DNA of 64,000 nucleotides, taken from assembly GCA_900074725.1 (NCBI GenBank), contig LT598458.1, positions 1,178,001 to 1,242,000 on the forward strand, given 5' to 3'. Shown here in pieces: positions 29,506-39,044 of this stretch; the first letter of the stretch is position 1, and every line of letters begins with the position of its first letter. Position numbers and translations under genes: made by a program. This DNA comes from Lachancea dasiensis (Eukaryota; Ascomycota; Saccharomycetes; Saccharomycetales; Saccharomycetaceae). Under the pieces are notes generated by a model, which had not been told where the DNA came from, made no database searches, and was given only the letters and a program-made list of their open reading frames with translations.

Positions 29506-32500
29506 CTACTCTTCTTCATCATCGGTATCAACAGGTTTTGGAGTGCCTTTGGGAGAGTTCAACCATTCGATGTAGCGCAAACGGCGTCTTTCGACCTGCA
29601 GTTTTTTCTCATTTCTGGTCAACCTCTTCTTTCTTTGCTTGACTTTGATGTTGGCAGGTGAATCGTCGTCTACCACCGACGGCGAAGCCTTGACATTTAG
29701 ACCAACAGCATTGGCGTTGCCCCCATCCTCAAATCTAGTTTGATCAATTTTGTTGACACCCTTCTGGACCATCTTACCATTTTCAACTATCCATTGTTCA
29801 GGGCACAGCGCACCGACAAATTCATTGTTGTGAGAAATCATTACTACACCACCCGTCCAGTCACGAATTGCAACTGCTAAGGCACCCAGAGAATCTCTAT
29901 CCAAATAGTTGGTGGGTTCATCCAAGACCAACAGATGTGGGTTGTTCCACATTGCACCGGCAATGACGACTTTGACCAGCTGGCCACCGGAAAGGGAACC
30001 TAATGGAGTATGGTTGGCAATTTCCGCATCCAATCCGACATCTTCAAAATGCTTTGTGATCACGGCAGGGGTCAACTCACGATAACCTAGACCTTCCCTA
30101 GATGCTTCATGATCATCGAATTTTTGGACCAATTTATCAAACCCATTCTCTAACAATACTTCTTTAGGCACCCAGGAGTTATACTTGGGCAACCAGAATT
30201 TCCACTTCACCTCGTATTGGAAAGATTTTCTCAACTTTGATCTACCCACAATCGCTTCAATGGCACGTTTACCTCTGCCGTCACCAACGTCGATTTCTTT
30301 CTCCATCATGTCCTTTTCTTGCTCAGAAATCTTTCTTGATTCCTTCAACAAAACTTCTCTGTCATCACCAAACTGGTAACGCCATTGAAGATATTGGTTA
30401 GCAGTCTTTTCCTTATGCAGATTAACGTGTTGCAAGGCATGTTGTGCAATGTAACCGATACGAAGATTAGGGTGCTTTTCTACCTTACCCTTCTGGGGCA
30501 CCAGTTCGCCTGTAAGAATTTTAATCAAGGTAGACTTACCAGCACCGTTGGGACCCAATACAGCAACTCTCGAACTCAAGGAAAGAGCGCATGAAGCGTT
30601 GCTCAAAGATGGCTTAGGAGCACCTGGGTATGCAAAAGTAACGTCGCTCATCTTGGCCACCGCCCTGGTGTTTGATTTAACACCCGTCAGAATGCCCGGA
30701 GGTGGGAAGCGCATCTGAGCATTAGTGTCTGATAGCGTATAATAGGACTTTGCTTCAGGCTTTTGCTCCACAAAAGCAGCCAAATTTCCCTTGTAGTAAG
30801 CTAGCTTTTTGTTCTCATAATGGATGATATCGGTACACACGGCGTCAAGAAAGCCTGAGTCGTGAGACACAATCAAAGATGTGATTTCAGTGTGCTCCAA
30901 CAAGTAGTCTTGCAACCATTTAACATTGGCAACGTCCAAGTGGTTAGTAGGTTCGTCCAACAACAAAACGTCTGCCTTTTGTAGCATAGCTCTAGCCAAT
31001 TCCAGTTTCATCTTCCACCCACCTGAGAGAGATCCTACAGTTTGAGCTCTTCTATCTTCATCAAAGCCAACTGTCGCCAATGCATTGGAGATTTCCTCAC
31101 GAGATACATCTTTCAAAATTGGATCTAGAGCAATGAATGAAGCCAGGTCAAGGTTACCTTCTTCACCTTGAAGTTTATGCTCCACGAAACAAGTTCTCAA
31201 AGTTTCCTTGTCAGGAAATCCTTCTAATTGCCCATTGGCAATAGACCTCATAAGCGTAGACTTACCGGCACCATTTCTACCACAAAGACCGTAACGATGT
31301 CCTTTTAGTAAACGCAAGGTCGTCTTGTTCAAAAGCATTCTAGATCCGTAAGCTAAAGAAAAATCGGCATTTACGATCTCAACACCCTCATCTTCGTCAT
31401 AGACAGTCTTTTCCTGATGGAACATCTGTCGCAATTCATGAATAATGTGTTGGTCAATAACCTCGTCTTTTTCTGCGCCAAAGACAAGTACCAGATATTC
31501 CTTTAGCCTCTTCCAGTCATTTACGTTTGCATCCGCGGTTAACAGTTTCGACAAGTACTTCAAAGGCTCGTCGTCTTTCCCCTTCAAGGAATCGCTGGTC
31601 AAATGGTGGACTCTTTCAGTCAAGAACTGGAGACCTTGGTCGAGGGTGATTTTGCCGGGAAACTTTCCGTCATCTTCGGAGTCGTCTATTAGAACTGTCA
31701 ACGCCTTCTGAGCAAGCTCACGAACTTCAGGTAACGAGGCAGTTTGCAACACTTTTTGCACCCCTGGCATCAATTGAGGAATGAAGTGCTGAATTTCGGA
31801 CCTGTTATTAACAAGCCTAGTCAAATTTTCGATAACAACAACAGTTTGTCTTAACTGTTCCTGAGATGAAGATGAGAGATTCAAAGATCTGCTTAGAATT
31901 GGTACCAATATACTCAAAGCAGGCTCTGTCACTTCAGCAACAAAAGTTACACTTGAGAGCGATTTGACGGAGGCTGGAACTTTTGTAGGGTCTTGCAAGG
32001 TATCGACGATAAGTTGAAAACGAGGAGAGAGATCAAGGTTGTCCAAAATAGAAACATACTCCAGTAGAGTTTTATAACCCTGCTTGGCCAACTCTGGCTT
32101 GAAGTCGGTGGCGACGTCAGTCAAGACAGGCACGGCGTTTTTGAAAGTAAGTTCTAATAGATCGTTGGGAGATTCTTCTCTTATGCGGTCGATCACTTTC
32201 AAAGCCGCCGCTTTACACTGCCATTTAACACCAGAGCTCAAGTACTCAAATAATTTGGGAAGCACAACACTAGTCTGAGCCTCGATGGGGAAAAGGCCAA
32301 AGATAGAGTCGATCGCGTGTTGTGCTGCCCTCTTCACAGAGTTTTCCTTGCTAGCCACAGTGTCCAAAGCTGACGGCAAAAGAGGCAACAGGAAAGCTTC
32401 CTGTGGCGACTTTCCGGCGAAGTTGTTTGATAACTGGGAAATAAAGACCATGGCCGACTCCTGGACCAAGACTGCATTCTTGGGCTTGGTCAACTTTGAA

Positions 32501-33030
32501 ATGATGGTCGGGACATCCCACGTTACCACTTCCTGTGCGGAGTTGCCGTCTTTATTGAATTCTGCTACGGCGAGTTGGATTTGTTGTTTGCAGTCTGCCA
32601 GAGACGCGCATTGAGGAAGGCCGGAAAGAATGCCGGAGATGGGCGTGAGACCGAGGTTGTTGAGTGAGGTAGCTAGCGACGTCAGAGATGCAGTAGATGT
32701 GCTAGGGGTTGGGGTGCTGCTCGTTGCCGGCGTTGAATTGACAGAATACGCAGGCGACTGGTATCCTCTTTGCTGGCCCTGGTAGTTCTGGTAGCTCTGT
32801 TGGTCCTGGTAGTTATGCATAGGCTGTTGCTGCTGGCCGTGCTGGTAGTTTTTGTACTGGCTGCCTTCATTCCAGTCCCGCTTCGCTTGGTACGATGACT
32901 TCTGGTTGAAGCCCTTATTGTTCGCGGCGGCCTTGGTGTAGTAGCCCCCAAATGGAGACGCCACCTGGTTGGCCTTCGGAGTTTGGTCTTCGATCACGTC
33001 CTCGAGCGATCTGAACTTCTTGGGAGGCAT
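29506..33030 (-). CDS. NEW1: ABC-F translation factor New1 with prion-like N-terminus
   Basis: The product has 1174 residues and is an eEF3-like ATPase that acts on translating ribosomes at termination and in ribosome assembly. The N-terminal 120 residues are Gln/Tyr/Asn-rich (YKNYQHGQQQQPMHNYQDQ), the equivalent of the prion domain in S. cerevisiae. A HEAT-repeat region (about 120-500) follows, then two ABC domains. ABC1 has Walker A GRNGAGKST, signature LSGGWKMKLELARAM and Walker B LLLDEPTNHLD. ABC2 has GPNGAGKST, LSGGQLVKVVIAGAM and LLVLDEPTNYLD. The chromodomain-like insert of the eEF3 group (FQYEVKWKFWLPKYNSWVPKEVLL region) sits inside ABC2. A basic, KKR-rich tail precedes an acidic end. 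Synteny with YPL225W and ALG5 separates it from eEF3 itself. Confidence 0.96.
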   Translation of the reverse strand: MPPKKFRSLEDVIEDQTPKANQVASPFGGYYTKAAANNKGFNQKSSYQAKRDWNEGSQYKNYQHGQQQQPMHNYQDQQSYQNYQGQQRGYQSPAYSVNSTPATSSTPTPSTSTASLTSLATSLNNLGLTPISGILSGLPQCASLADCKQQIQLAVAEFNKDGNSAQEVVTWDVPTIISKLTKPKNAVLVQESAMVFISQLSNNFAGKSPQEAFLLPLLPSALDTVASKENSVKRAAQHAIDSIFGLFPIEAQTSVVLPKLFEYLSSGVKWQCKAAALKVIDRIREESPNDLLELTFKNAVPVLTDVATDFKPELAKQGYKTLLEYVSILDNLDLSPRFQLIVDTLQDPTKVPASVKSLSSVTFVAEVTEPALSILVPILSRSLNLSSSSQEQLRQTVVVIENLTRLVNNRSEIQHFIPQLMPGVQKVLQTASLPEVRELAQKALTVLIDDSEDDGKFPGKITLDQGLQFLTERVHHLTSDSLKGKDDEPLKYLSKLLTADANVNDWKRLKEYLVLVFGAEKDEVIDQHIIHELRQMFHQEKTVYDEDEGVEIVNADFSLAYGSRMLLNKTTLRLLKGHRYGLCGRNGAGKSTLMRSIANGQLEGFPDKETLRTCFVEHKLQGEEGNLDLASFIALDPILKDVSREEISNALATVGFDEDRRAQTVGSLSGGWKMKLELARAMLQKADVLLLDEPTNHLDVANVKWLQDYLLEHTEITSLIVSHDSGFLDAVCTDIIHYENKKLAYYKGNLAAFVEQKPEAKSYYTLSDTNAQMRFPPPGILTGVKSNTRAVAKMSDVTFAYPGAPKPSLSNASCALSLSSRVAVLGPNGAGKSTLIKILTGELVPQKGKVEKHPNLRIGYIAQHALQHVNLHKEKTANQYLQWRYQFGDDREVLLKESRKISEQEKDMMEKEIDVGDGRGKRAIEAIVGRSKLRKSFQYEVKWKFWLPKYNSWVPKEVLLENGFDKLVQKFDDHEASREGLGYRELTPAVITKHFEDVGLDAEIANHTPLGSLSGGQLVKVVIAGAMWNNPHLLVLDEPTNYLDRDSLGALAVAIRDWTGGVVMISHNNEFVGALCPEQWIVENGKMVQKGVNKIDQTRFEDGGNANAVGLNVKASPSVVDDDSPANIKVKQRKKRLTRNEKKLQVERRRLRYIEWLNSPKGTPKPVDTDDEEE

Positions 33031-33163
33031 ATCTCACTTGCAAATACAATGGAGTGTTTACTTGCGCTACAAATTCACAGAGAATGTCTCTTCGGTCTAA
33101 CACGGGCCTACCACTGTGGGATTTGATGGATGATCGTGTGAGTCGAACACTGTGAGATGAGAT

Positions 33164-33213
33164 GCGATGAGATAGGTGAGATGACTTTTCGAAAATTTTT
33201 CTATACTCATCGC
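33164..33213 (-). promoter_or_regulatory. NEW1 promoter PAC-RRPE-PAC cluster
   Basis: A perfect PAC box GCGATGAGAT at 33164-33173, the RRPE AAAATTTTT at 33192-33200 and a second PAC core CTCATCGC at 33206-33213 lie about 135-185 bases from the NEW1 ATG. PAC and RRPE mark ribosome-biogenesis genes in yeast (Dot6/Tod6 and Stb3 sites), which fits NEW1. Confidence 0.75.
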
Positions 33214-33532
33214 AGCATTTCACACGACATAGCCTCAGGAAATCCTTAAGACAACAAGTTGACCAGAAAGCATCACCAGCAAGACTAACGGGATCGGTGG
33301 GCCTTTGATTGTCGATCTCTGTACCTGCTAACGTTTTCCGTTCTCCTCTGGGCGCAGCGCCAGACTCGCAGATCAATTACAGAGCAAAGTGGCACTCATA
33401 GTCGTCCCGTCCAAGAACCAACTAGACTTCCTAGATTGGACCAGCGTCATTTAGCGGCAGGCGAGGGCAAACCAACCTCGTTGTTGGTGTTGGACGGAGC
33501 AAGTCTCGTAGTGAACGTGGTACAGGACGTTT

Positions 33533-33647
33533 ACGCGTCTTTTTCGTTTGAAACGCGAAAATCGCGTGTCAAATGGGATAAAACATTTACGCGTCGCGCG
33601 TCTATAACCAAGCTTCCAAGTCAACCATTTTGGCGCGTTCAACGCGC
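33533..33647 (+). promoter_or_regulatory. SPT21 promoter MCB/SCB cluster
   Basis: Two perfect Mlu-I cell-cycle boxes ACGCGT lie at 33533-33538 and 33589-33594. An SCB-type CGCGAAA is at 33554-33560, with further GCGCGT cores. A 7-base perfect inverted repeat GCGCGTT/AACGCGC with a 1-base spacer is at 33633-33647. These lie 160-280 bases upstream of SPT21. MBF/SBF sites drive G1/S transcription, and S. cerevisiae SPT21 is cell-cycle regulated with MBF/SBF links. Confidence 0.75.
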
Positions 33648-33808
33648 ACGACGCTTGGTTGAGCTTTCACTCAGCGTGCGCATTGAGAATTGAAGATTGC
33701 AGACTAAAAGCCTTTAGCCTTCGCTCACCACAACTCAAGAGAGAGCACCCATCCAAGGCTGGTCACTCGCACACAGGATACAGACAGACAGACAGACAAC
33801 GGGCTTCT

Positions 33809-35836
33809 ATGACCACCCCGATGTCGCTCAAGGTGCTCTACACCGTGGATAAAGAAGCCAGCCCCTATCTGACCCGCAGCAAGGCTCCCGTAGAGGTGCG
33901 AGTCGAACAAATTGCCAGTCCCAGCAACGATGGATCTCAAATAAAGGTCGGCGTGGTGGTGCTGAGCGATGTTCTGGACGAAATCTGCGCTTCTTCGCCC
34001 GAACTGTTCAGTCCTGGAGCCGACACCAGCATCGATTACAACGTGTACTGCCGAGATATATGTGAGATTGACGAACCGCTGGTCAGTTACGGCCTTTTGT
34101 CGAGACTGCGAGAAGACTCGCAACCAACAGCCAGCGCATCGAATGCGGCGCCAGACGCAAACTGGCATCTAGTCATGGGACGGGTTTGCTCAAATTTCTC
34201 GGCGATGCTCCGCTTCCAAAACACGGATAACTCGGCCTCTCAAAACCAACTTCAACAAACGCTTGAAGTCAAACTGCGATTCTCACAGGTTGCAACAGCC
34301 AACTCGTCGCGAAGATCTAGCATTTCCGGTAACTCCTCGGCGGTTCCAATGATCAAGAAAACGTCATCCGCGAGCACTAGCGGTACCGTGGGCAGGAGGC
34401 CGACAAAAGCCACCGAACTTGGGAAACCCAACGAAACGGCCGCCCCTGTCATGGTGAAACGGCAAACGAATCCCAAGCCGGCTCCAAAAGCAGTAAGAGC
34501 CCAGTCTCTGCCGATTTGGAACCAGAATAAGAATAACCAATTTGCATTGCCAGCGAACTCAATTGCTCATAAGATATACCTGGCTGACCGTGCGGCTAAA
34601 GAATCTGACCTGCACCTGCGATCAGACCAGGACAAAAAACCTGTTTACCAAATAAGCAGTCTACAACAAGACAATACGGTACAAAAGACGAAAATTGACG
34701 ATTCCGTGAGCAAGCGGTTCGATTTCATTACCAAAAAGAAAAGCAAGATGGGCAAACCAAGCATCAAGAAACCAGTTTCCAAGTCCAAGTCGAGCACCAC
34801 CAAGAAAGGGCGGAAGGATAGTGTACCGAATACGAGCACGCCAATTACAAGCAGCATATCAGCCAGCAACAAAAGCGATGAAGTCGACGAATTCAAGCTG
34901 CTGAGCGATGATGATCTGGTCCAACAGCTGCTGGGGAAACAAAAGGGGAAACCCCTAGACTTTTTCGAGGCCGAAAGATCGGAGAAACATGATGAGACTG
35001 ACAATAAAGAGAATGTTCCTCCCCGCATGACACCCGTCGCCTCCCGCTTCGAAGACTTAATTGGTATGGACTTCCCGTCTTCAAGAACGCCGAGCGATAT
35101 CGAAAAGGCGCTCAGCAATCCAAAAAGTGACGATCCGATGGAATGGTTCAATGACCTTTTCGGCTCTCCTATCCTCAGCCAAAAAGCAGTTACTCCCACC
35201 AAGGATCCCCTGACTTGTAATACTATACCAATTGACGAAGATGATGAAGCCACCAAGCCACCGACCAGCGATATCGACAGGACTTCCCCGATGGATACAC
35301 TCTCCATGCCTCTGTATGAACTAGGGCAACGCAAGCAGGTTTTGACTAATAAAGCGGTTCTTTCCTGTAAGGATCAACTGCGAAGATTGCCATTGCTCTC
35401 AAGATCTCACATCGAAGCCCAAGGCCACGACCGAGAGGACGACGCCACGTCGGTGCTGAATTTTTCGACGTCGCCAAAGGCCAGTCACGACTCTGCCAAC
35501 GCGGGCACAAAAAGACGGGCGCCCGTCTCTTCGCCACCTATTGATGACGAAGACTACGTGAATACGTATATGCAGGAAACTCGCAGAAAGCGCAGGGCTA
35601 TACCATCGTCTCCAACTTCAATGTTTCAATACCAAGGAGTGGAAGGAGACGGGGTCCTGCCCCACGATCATACGCTCCAAAACGAGGAGTTTTCAATTCA
35701 ACAAGGACCGGATGGTGGCGACATGGACTCGACACCCGCAACACAATATAGATCCAGCGACGGCGAAAACACAAAACATGATCATGACGCACCGGTGATC
35801 ACTAATCGGCAATTCTCACATATTCAGCATTTATAA
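33809..35836 (+). CDS. SPT21: Spt21, regulator of histone gene transcription
   Basis: The protein has 675 residues from the ATG at 33809 (MTTPMSLKVLYTVDKEAS); a further ATG at 33821 is also possible. The frame is open upstream but lacks an ATG, and a CAGA tetranucleotide run just before the ATG suggests 5' UTR. The conserved N-terminal domain (LKVLYTVDKEASPYLTRSKAPVEVRVEQI) marks the Spt21 family. The rest is low-complexity with Lys/Ser-rich basic stretches and acidic patches. Spt21 works with Spt10 to activate histone genes in S phase and also affects silencing. Its position two genes after YMR178W matches YMR179W, with NEW1 from the sister track inserted between them. Confidence 0.9.
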   Translation: MTTPMSLKVLYTVDKEASPYLTRSKAPVEVRVEQIASPSNDGSQIKVGVVVLSDVLDEICASSPELFSPGADTSIDYNVYCRDICEIDEPLVSYGLLSRLREDSQPTASASNAAPDANWHLVMGRVCSNFSAMLRFQNTDNSASQNQLQQTLEVKLRFSQVATANSSRRSSISGNSSAVPMIKKTSSASTSGTVGRRPTKATELGKPNETAAPVMVKRQTNPKPAPKAVRAQSLPIWNQNKNNQFALPANSIAHKIYLADRAAKESDLHLRSDQDKKPVYQISSLQQDNTVQKTKIDDSVSKRFDFITKKKSKMGKPSIKKPVSKSKSSTTKKGRKDSVPNTSTPITSSISASNKSDEVDEFKLLSDDDLVQQLLGKQKGKPLDFFEAERSEKHDETDNKENVPPRMTPVASRFEDLIGMDFPSSRTPSDIEKALSNPKSDDPMEWFNDLFGSPILSQKAVTPTKDPLTCNTIPIDEDDEATKPPTSDIDRTSPMDTLSMPLYELGQRKQVLTNKAVLSCKDQLRRLPLLSRSHIEAQGHDREDDATSVLNFSTSPKASHDSANAGTKRRAPVSSPPIDDEDYVNTYMQETRRKRRAIPSSPTSMFQYQGVEGDGVLPHDHTLQNEEFSIQQGPDGGDMDSTPATQYRSSDGENTKHDHDAPVITNRQFSHIQHL

Positions 35837-36392
35837 AGGTAAGGTAAGGTAATACACGGAACGAAAATCGCCACATCACAAGCCCCGGCAAATACCAAAG
35901 TGTTTTGATAACATGGCAAGTAGGAATGCCCATTCCAAAAGGGTCCATTGCTAGCCCCCACAAACTCCTCAAACTTTCTCTCATAAATAAGTGATCAAGT
36001 ATCTCTCAACACTACATTGTAAACGGAAATATCTGAGTAAGGTGAGAGCGTTCTAGTTAATACTCGCTCGGACAGTGCCAGAGTAGCACCTGCCCAAGCA
36101 CTTCAAAAATTGTGGAAAGGTCGCTTTTTTTGGGTTCGATTTCTTCCAAGCCTGCTCTTAACTCGAAAGAGAGTTTGCTTAGCGTATTTAAATCTTAAGA
36201 AAGAAGTATCGAACCGTAGCTGGACCATTTGGTCCTACTTTACCTCTATTGGCTAACTGTCACACTCGAAACGCTGTCGTTCTATGGCACGTGATATAAC
36301 TTGCCGGTCAAAGAAAGAACTTTTGTATGGTGTACTAAACACCGTGTTTTAGCACACACGGTGCGCAGGGGAACTTCACGAATTAAGCACGA
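35837..36392. promoter_or_regulatory. ALG5 promoter region with Cbf1-type site
   Basis: The 556-base spacer is between tandem plus-strand genes. CACGTGAT (a full Cbf1 consensus, reverse RTCACRTG) lies at 36288-36295, about 100 bases before the ALG5 ATG. A 7-base inverted repeat CACCGTG/CACGGTG follows at about 36340-36364. No gene is seen. Confidence 0.5.
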
Positions 36393-37391
36393 ATGATGTG
36401 GCCACTATACTGCTCAAATGTACGAGAGCTTGGATTGGTGGTGGTATCAATTGGGGTGGCGACTCTTACAACACTCTATGCGCTGGTGCTCCTGCTGTCA
36501 CATTCGCCAAGAAAACCGCTCCCGGAGGAGCTAACTTATAAAACCAATGGACTCCATGGCAAGATCGTAAGCGGTCAATTGGTATCTGTGAAAGACTCGG
36601 GTGTGGAGAATGCCGAAGGGATAGAGCTTTCGGTTGTTATTCCCAGCTATAACGAAATTGGGCGTATTTTAGTCATGCTGACGGATACCATCGAATTCTT
36701 GCAGAAGAAGCTGGAGAACAAATGGGAGCTACTGGTTGTGGATGACGGGTCACAGGATGGAACGTCTGAATACTGCCTGGACTTGGCTCAAAACACGTTT
36801 AAGCTCCAGCCTGGGCAGCTAAGAGTGGTGAAACTGCAGAAAAACCGCGGTAAAGGTGGTGCTGTGAGGCACGGAATGATGTACATTAGAGGCGAGTATG
36901 GGCTTTTTGCAGACGCTGACGGCGCGAGTAAGTTTGCAGACGTCGAAAAACTCTTGGCATCCATCAAAGAATTCCGGAAAAAAGGTCACAGCGCCGTTGC
37001 GATCGGTTCTCGGGCGCACATGGTTAATACGGACGCCGTGGTCAAACGCTCTTTCATCCGAAACTTTTTAATGTACGGCCTGCATACGTTGGTTTTCATA
37101 TTTGGGATCAGACCCATCAAGGACACACAGTGTGGTTTTAAATTGTTCACTAGACCCGCCATTGCCGCTATCTTTCCATATTTGCATACCGAAGGTTGGA
37201 TCTTCGATGTAGAGATCTTGATTCTTGCGTTGAGAAAGCGCATACCTGTCAAGGAAGTCGCCATTTCCTGGCATGAGGTCGACGGGTCCAAAATGGACTT
37301 GGCAAGGGATAGCATCAACATGGCAAAAGACTTGGTGGTCATTAGATTGGCTTACCTATTCGGTATATACAGTGACTCAAGCGAATGTTAG
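36393..37391 (+). CDS. ALG5: Dolichyl-phosphate beta-glucosyltransferase Alg5
   Basis: The enzyme has 332 residues (334 in S. cerevisiae) and makes dolichol-P-glucose from UDP-glucose and dolichol-P on the ER membrane. This is the glucose donor for finishing the N-glycan precursor. One N-terminal membrane anchor (about 11-36) precedes a GT2 fold. Motifs are LSVVIPSYNE, LLVVDDGSQDGT with the nucleotide-binding DD, LQKNRGKGGAVRHGM, the DxD motif in LFADADGASKF, and DTQCGFKLFTRPA and EVAISWHEVDGSKM towards the end. ATGs occur at 36393 and 36396. Synteny with NEW1 and CET1 matches YPL226-YPL228. Confidence 0.96.
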   Translation: MMWPLYCSNVRELGLVVVSIGVATLTTLYALVLLLSHSPRKPLPEELTYKTNGLHGKIVSGQLVSVKDSGVENAEGIELSVVIPSYNEIGRILVMLTDTIEFLQKKLENKWELLVVDDGSQDGTSEYCLDLAQNTFKLQPGQLRVVKLQKNRGKGGAVRHGMMYIRGEYGLFADADGASKFADVEKLLASIKEFRKKGHSAVAIGSRAHMVNTDAVVKRSFIRNFLMYGLHTLVFIFGIRPIKDTQCGFKLFTRPAIAAIFPYLHTEGWIFDVEILILALRKRIPVKEVAISWHEVDGSKMDLARDSINMAKDLVVIRLAYLFGIYSDSSEC

Positions 37392-37493
37392 GCCGGACAC
37401 TGACCTTTGCATCTCAAGGTTCCATTAAACAAATTAGCAAAATGCAATCTTATATACAACGCAACTAATAAGCAGCGTGCTTCTTGTTTCTTA

Positions 37494-39044
37494 TTATACC
37501 TTTTTCTGACCTTCAAAGATTTCGAAAGATAAAGCCGTCAACTTCCGTCTTATAATAGTACCATTATTCAAGAAAGTTCTTAAGATAGCCGCATATTCTT
37601 TACTGTTCTGTGTTATGTTCTCGAAAGCACTTAACAGAGCAGCAGTGTTAACTTCAAGTTCAATTTCGTGCGTTTCTTCTGTGTGTTTTTGCTTCACACC
37701 TTGGTTATGACTCGCGACTTTTGTGATATCCATTCGTGTGCAAGAATCATTATGAATATAACTAACCCTCTGCTTCGTTCTTATATTCACAGGAGTGTTA
37801 TTCTTGTATTTCTCTGGAGGATCATTTTCTGGCACTGGCAATTCCAAATTGATCGATATTTTAACGTCATAGCTGTCTTTCGGTGAGAGAAGTAACAACT
37901 GGCTTACATGTCTTTTTTCGATAAACTCTCCTACACGGCCCGTCTTGACATCTCGGCTCATTCTCAAAAACCGTGGTCTTTGAGTCGACACACCTACTCT
38001 GTATAAGGAGTCCGTTGTATGGGACTCAATTATGTTGAACTTTCCCGTATACTCGCTCAACTCGGAGATACCTCTCATGTACTTGTTAACCTCCACGAAA
38101 ACTCGCTCATCAACATCAGGTGTTAAATGTGCTTCCATATCTGTGTACACAGTCTGAGAAGACACCGGAGCATTTACTCTATTAGTGTCTCTACCCTCTA
38201 CGATGAGCCCAAATTTCATTTCCATTTCCACATACTGTCTTTGGTCAGGCGGTATAGAAACCAGTGTAGCATAGACCCAATCCTGTACTGACTTTGTCAG
38301 GTCGTCATCTGGTATTATGTTTGTGAACGAGGCATCAATGTTAAGGTCTTTTGTGTCGATGCTTTCGAGGGCCTTGACAGTTGGTTTCCACTTCTGAGCC
38401 CAAACGGGTGCCACATTATATCTACTTGGCTTAGCAGTAGCTGCTATTTCGTTCAAGACATTTAAATCCTTCTTGATGGCATTTCTTTTCGATTGCAATG
38501 ACGACTTCTCTTGAAATATATCTTTCATCTCTGAGTCTTGGCCGTCTTTGATTTTTCTGGATAACTTTGAATCGTCACGAAGAGCGTCAGGTTGGGTGGT
38601 GTCCTTAATTGAATTCTGAGCCGTTTTCAAAGATGTTTTAGCTTGTGTGGCATTTTCCATTTTCGGCTGTGAAGTGGCCTTGGACGCTTTGTCGCTGACC
38701 GCTCCATCTTTTTCTTGTTTCTCATAGTCGAATTTGAAGTCCCCTGTTTCGAAAACGATATCACCAGAGCCCACTTCATCGTCGGTGTCAGTTTCTTCAT
38801 CGTTTCCTGATCCTAATCTCGAATTATTTTCAGCACTTTTTCCGCCCTCTGGATGTACCACATTTCCGTTCCCCGTCTCAGCCGCAGATCCATCCACGCT
38901 CAGTCTTTTCTTAATCTCTTCAGCTGGAATAGGATTCAGTGTTTGTGAATTCTTTCTCCCGCCATTTGAGCTAGAACCATCATCGTGATTGACAAGGTCA
39001 TCCAGTGAAAGACCACGGTTAAAGTTCGGCTTTGAATTGCTCAT
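37494..39044 (-). CDS. CET1/CTL1: mRNA 5'-triphosphatase (capping enzyme beta subunit)
   Basis: The protein has 516 residues. The N-terminal 200 or so are low-complexity, Ser/Asp/Lys-rich. The C-terminal half is the metal-dependent triphosphate tunnel metalloenzyme domain that removes the gamma phosphate from nascent pre-mRNA before capping in the nucleus. The metal-binding glutamates of motif A are seen in [12 protein letters not shown] and those of motif C in [12 protein letters not shown]. The basic tunnel strands [24 protein letters not shown] and [13 protein letters not shown] lie between them. A WAQKW element before the tunnel domain corresponds to the guanylyltransferase-binding peptide of Cet1. 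S. cerevisiae has WGD copies CET1 (YPL228W) and CTL1 (YMR180C). This is the single ancestral gene and must supply the essential capping role. Confidence 0.93.
   Translation of the reverse strand: MSNSKPNFNRGLSLDDLVNHDDGSSSNGGRKNSQTLNPIPAEEIKKRLSVDGSAAETGNGNVVHPEGGKSAENNSRLGSGNDEETDTDDEVGSGDIVFETGDFKFDYEKQEKDGAVSDKASKATSQPKMENATQAKTSLKTAQNSIKDTTQPDALRDDSKLSRKIKDGQDSEMKDIFQEKSSLQSKRNAIKKDLNVLNEIAATAKPSRYNVAPVWAQKWKPTVKALESIDTKDLNIDASFTNIIPDDDLTKSVQDWVYATLVSIPPDQRQYVEMEMKFGLIVEGRDTNRVNAPVSSQTVYTDMEAHLTPDVDERVFVEVNKYMRGISELSEYTGKFNIIESHTTDSLYRVGVSTQRPRFLRMSRDVKTGRVGEFIEKRHVSQLLLLSPKDSYDVKISINLELPVPENDPPEKYKNNTPVNIRTKQRVSYIHNDSCTRMDITKVASHNQGVKQKHTEETHEIELEVNTAALLSAFENITQNSKEYAAILRTFLNNGTIIRRKLTALSFEIFEGQKKV

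Noticed and set aside
34645-35334. A 229-codon minus-strand frame inside SPT21
   Set aside because: It is antisense to a conserved gene, leucine/serine-rich low complexity that mirrors the Ser/Asp/Lys codons of SPT21, and has no recognisable domain.
36288-36295. CDEI-like RTCACRTG sites (also at 18504, 27303, 48275, 55646) as possible centromere parts
   Set aside because: None is followed by an 80-160 base AT-rich CDEII and a CDEIII with TG...TTCCGAA. TTTTTCCGAA at 5655-5664 lacks the rest of CDEIII and is better explained as an Rgt1 site.
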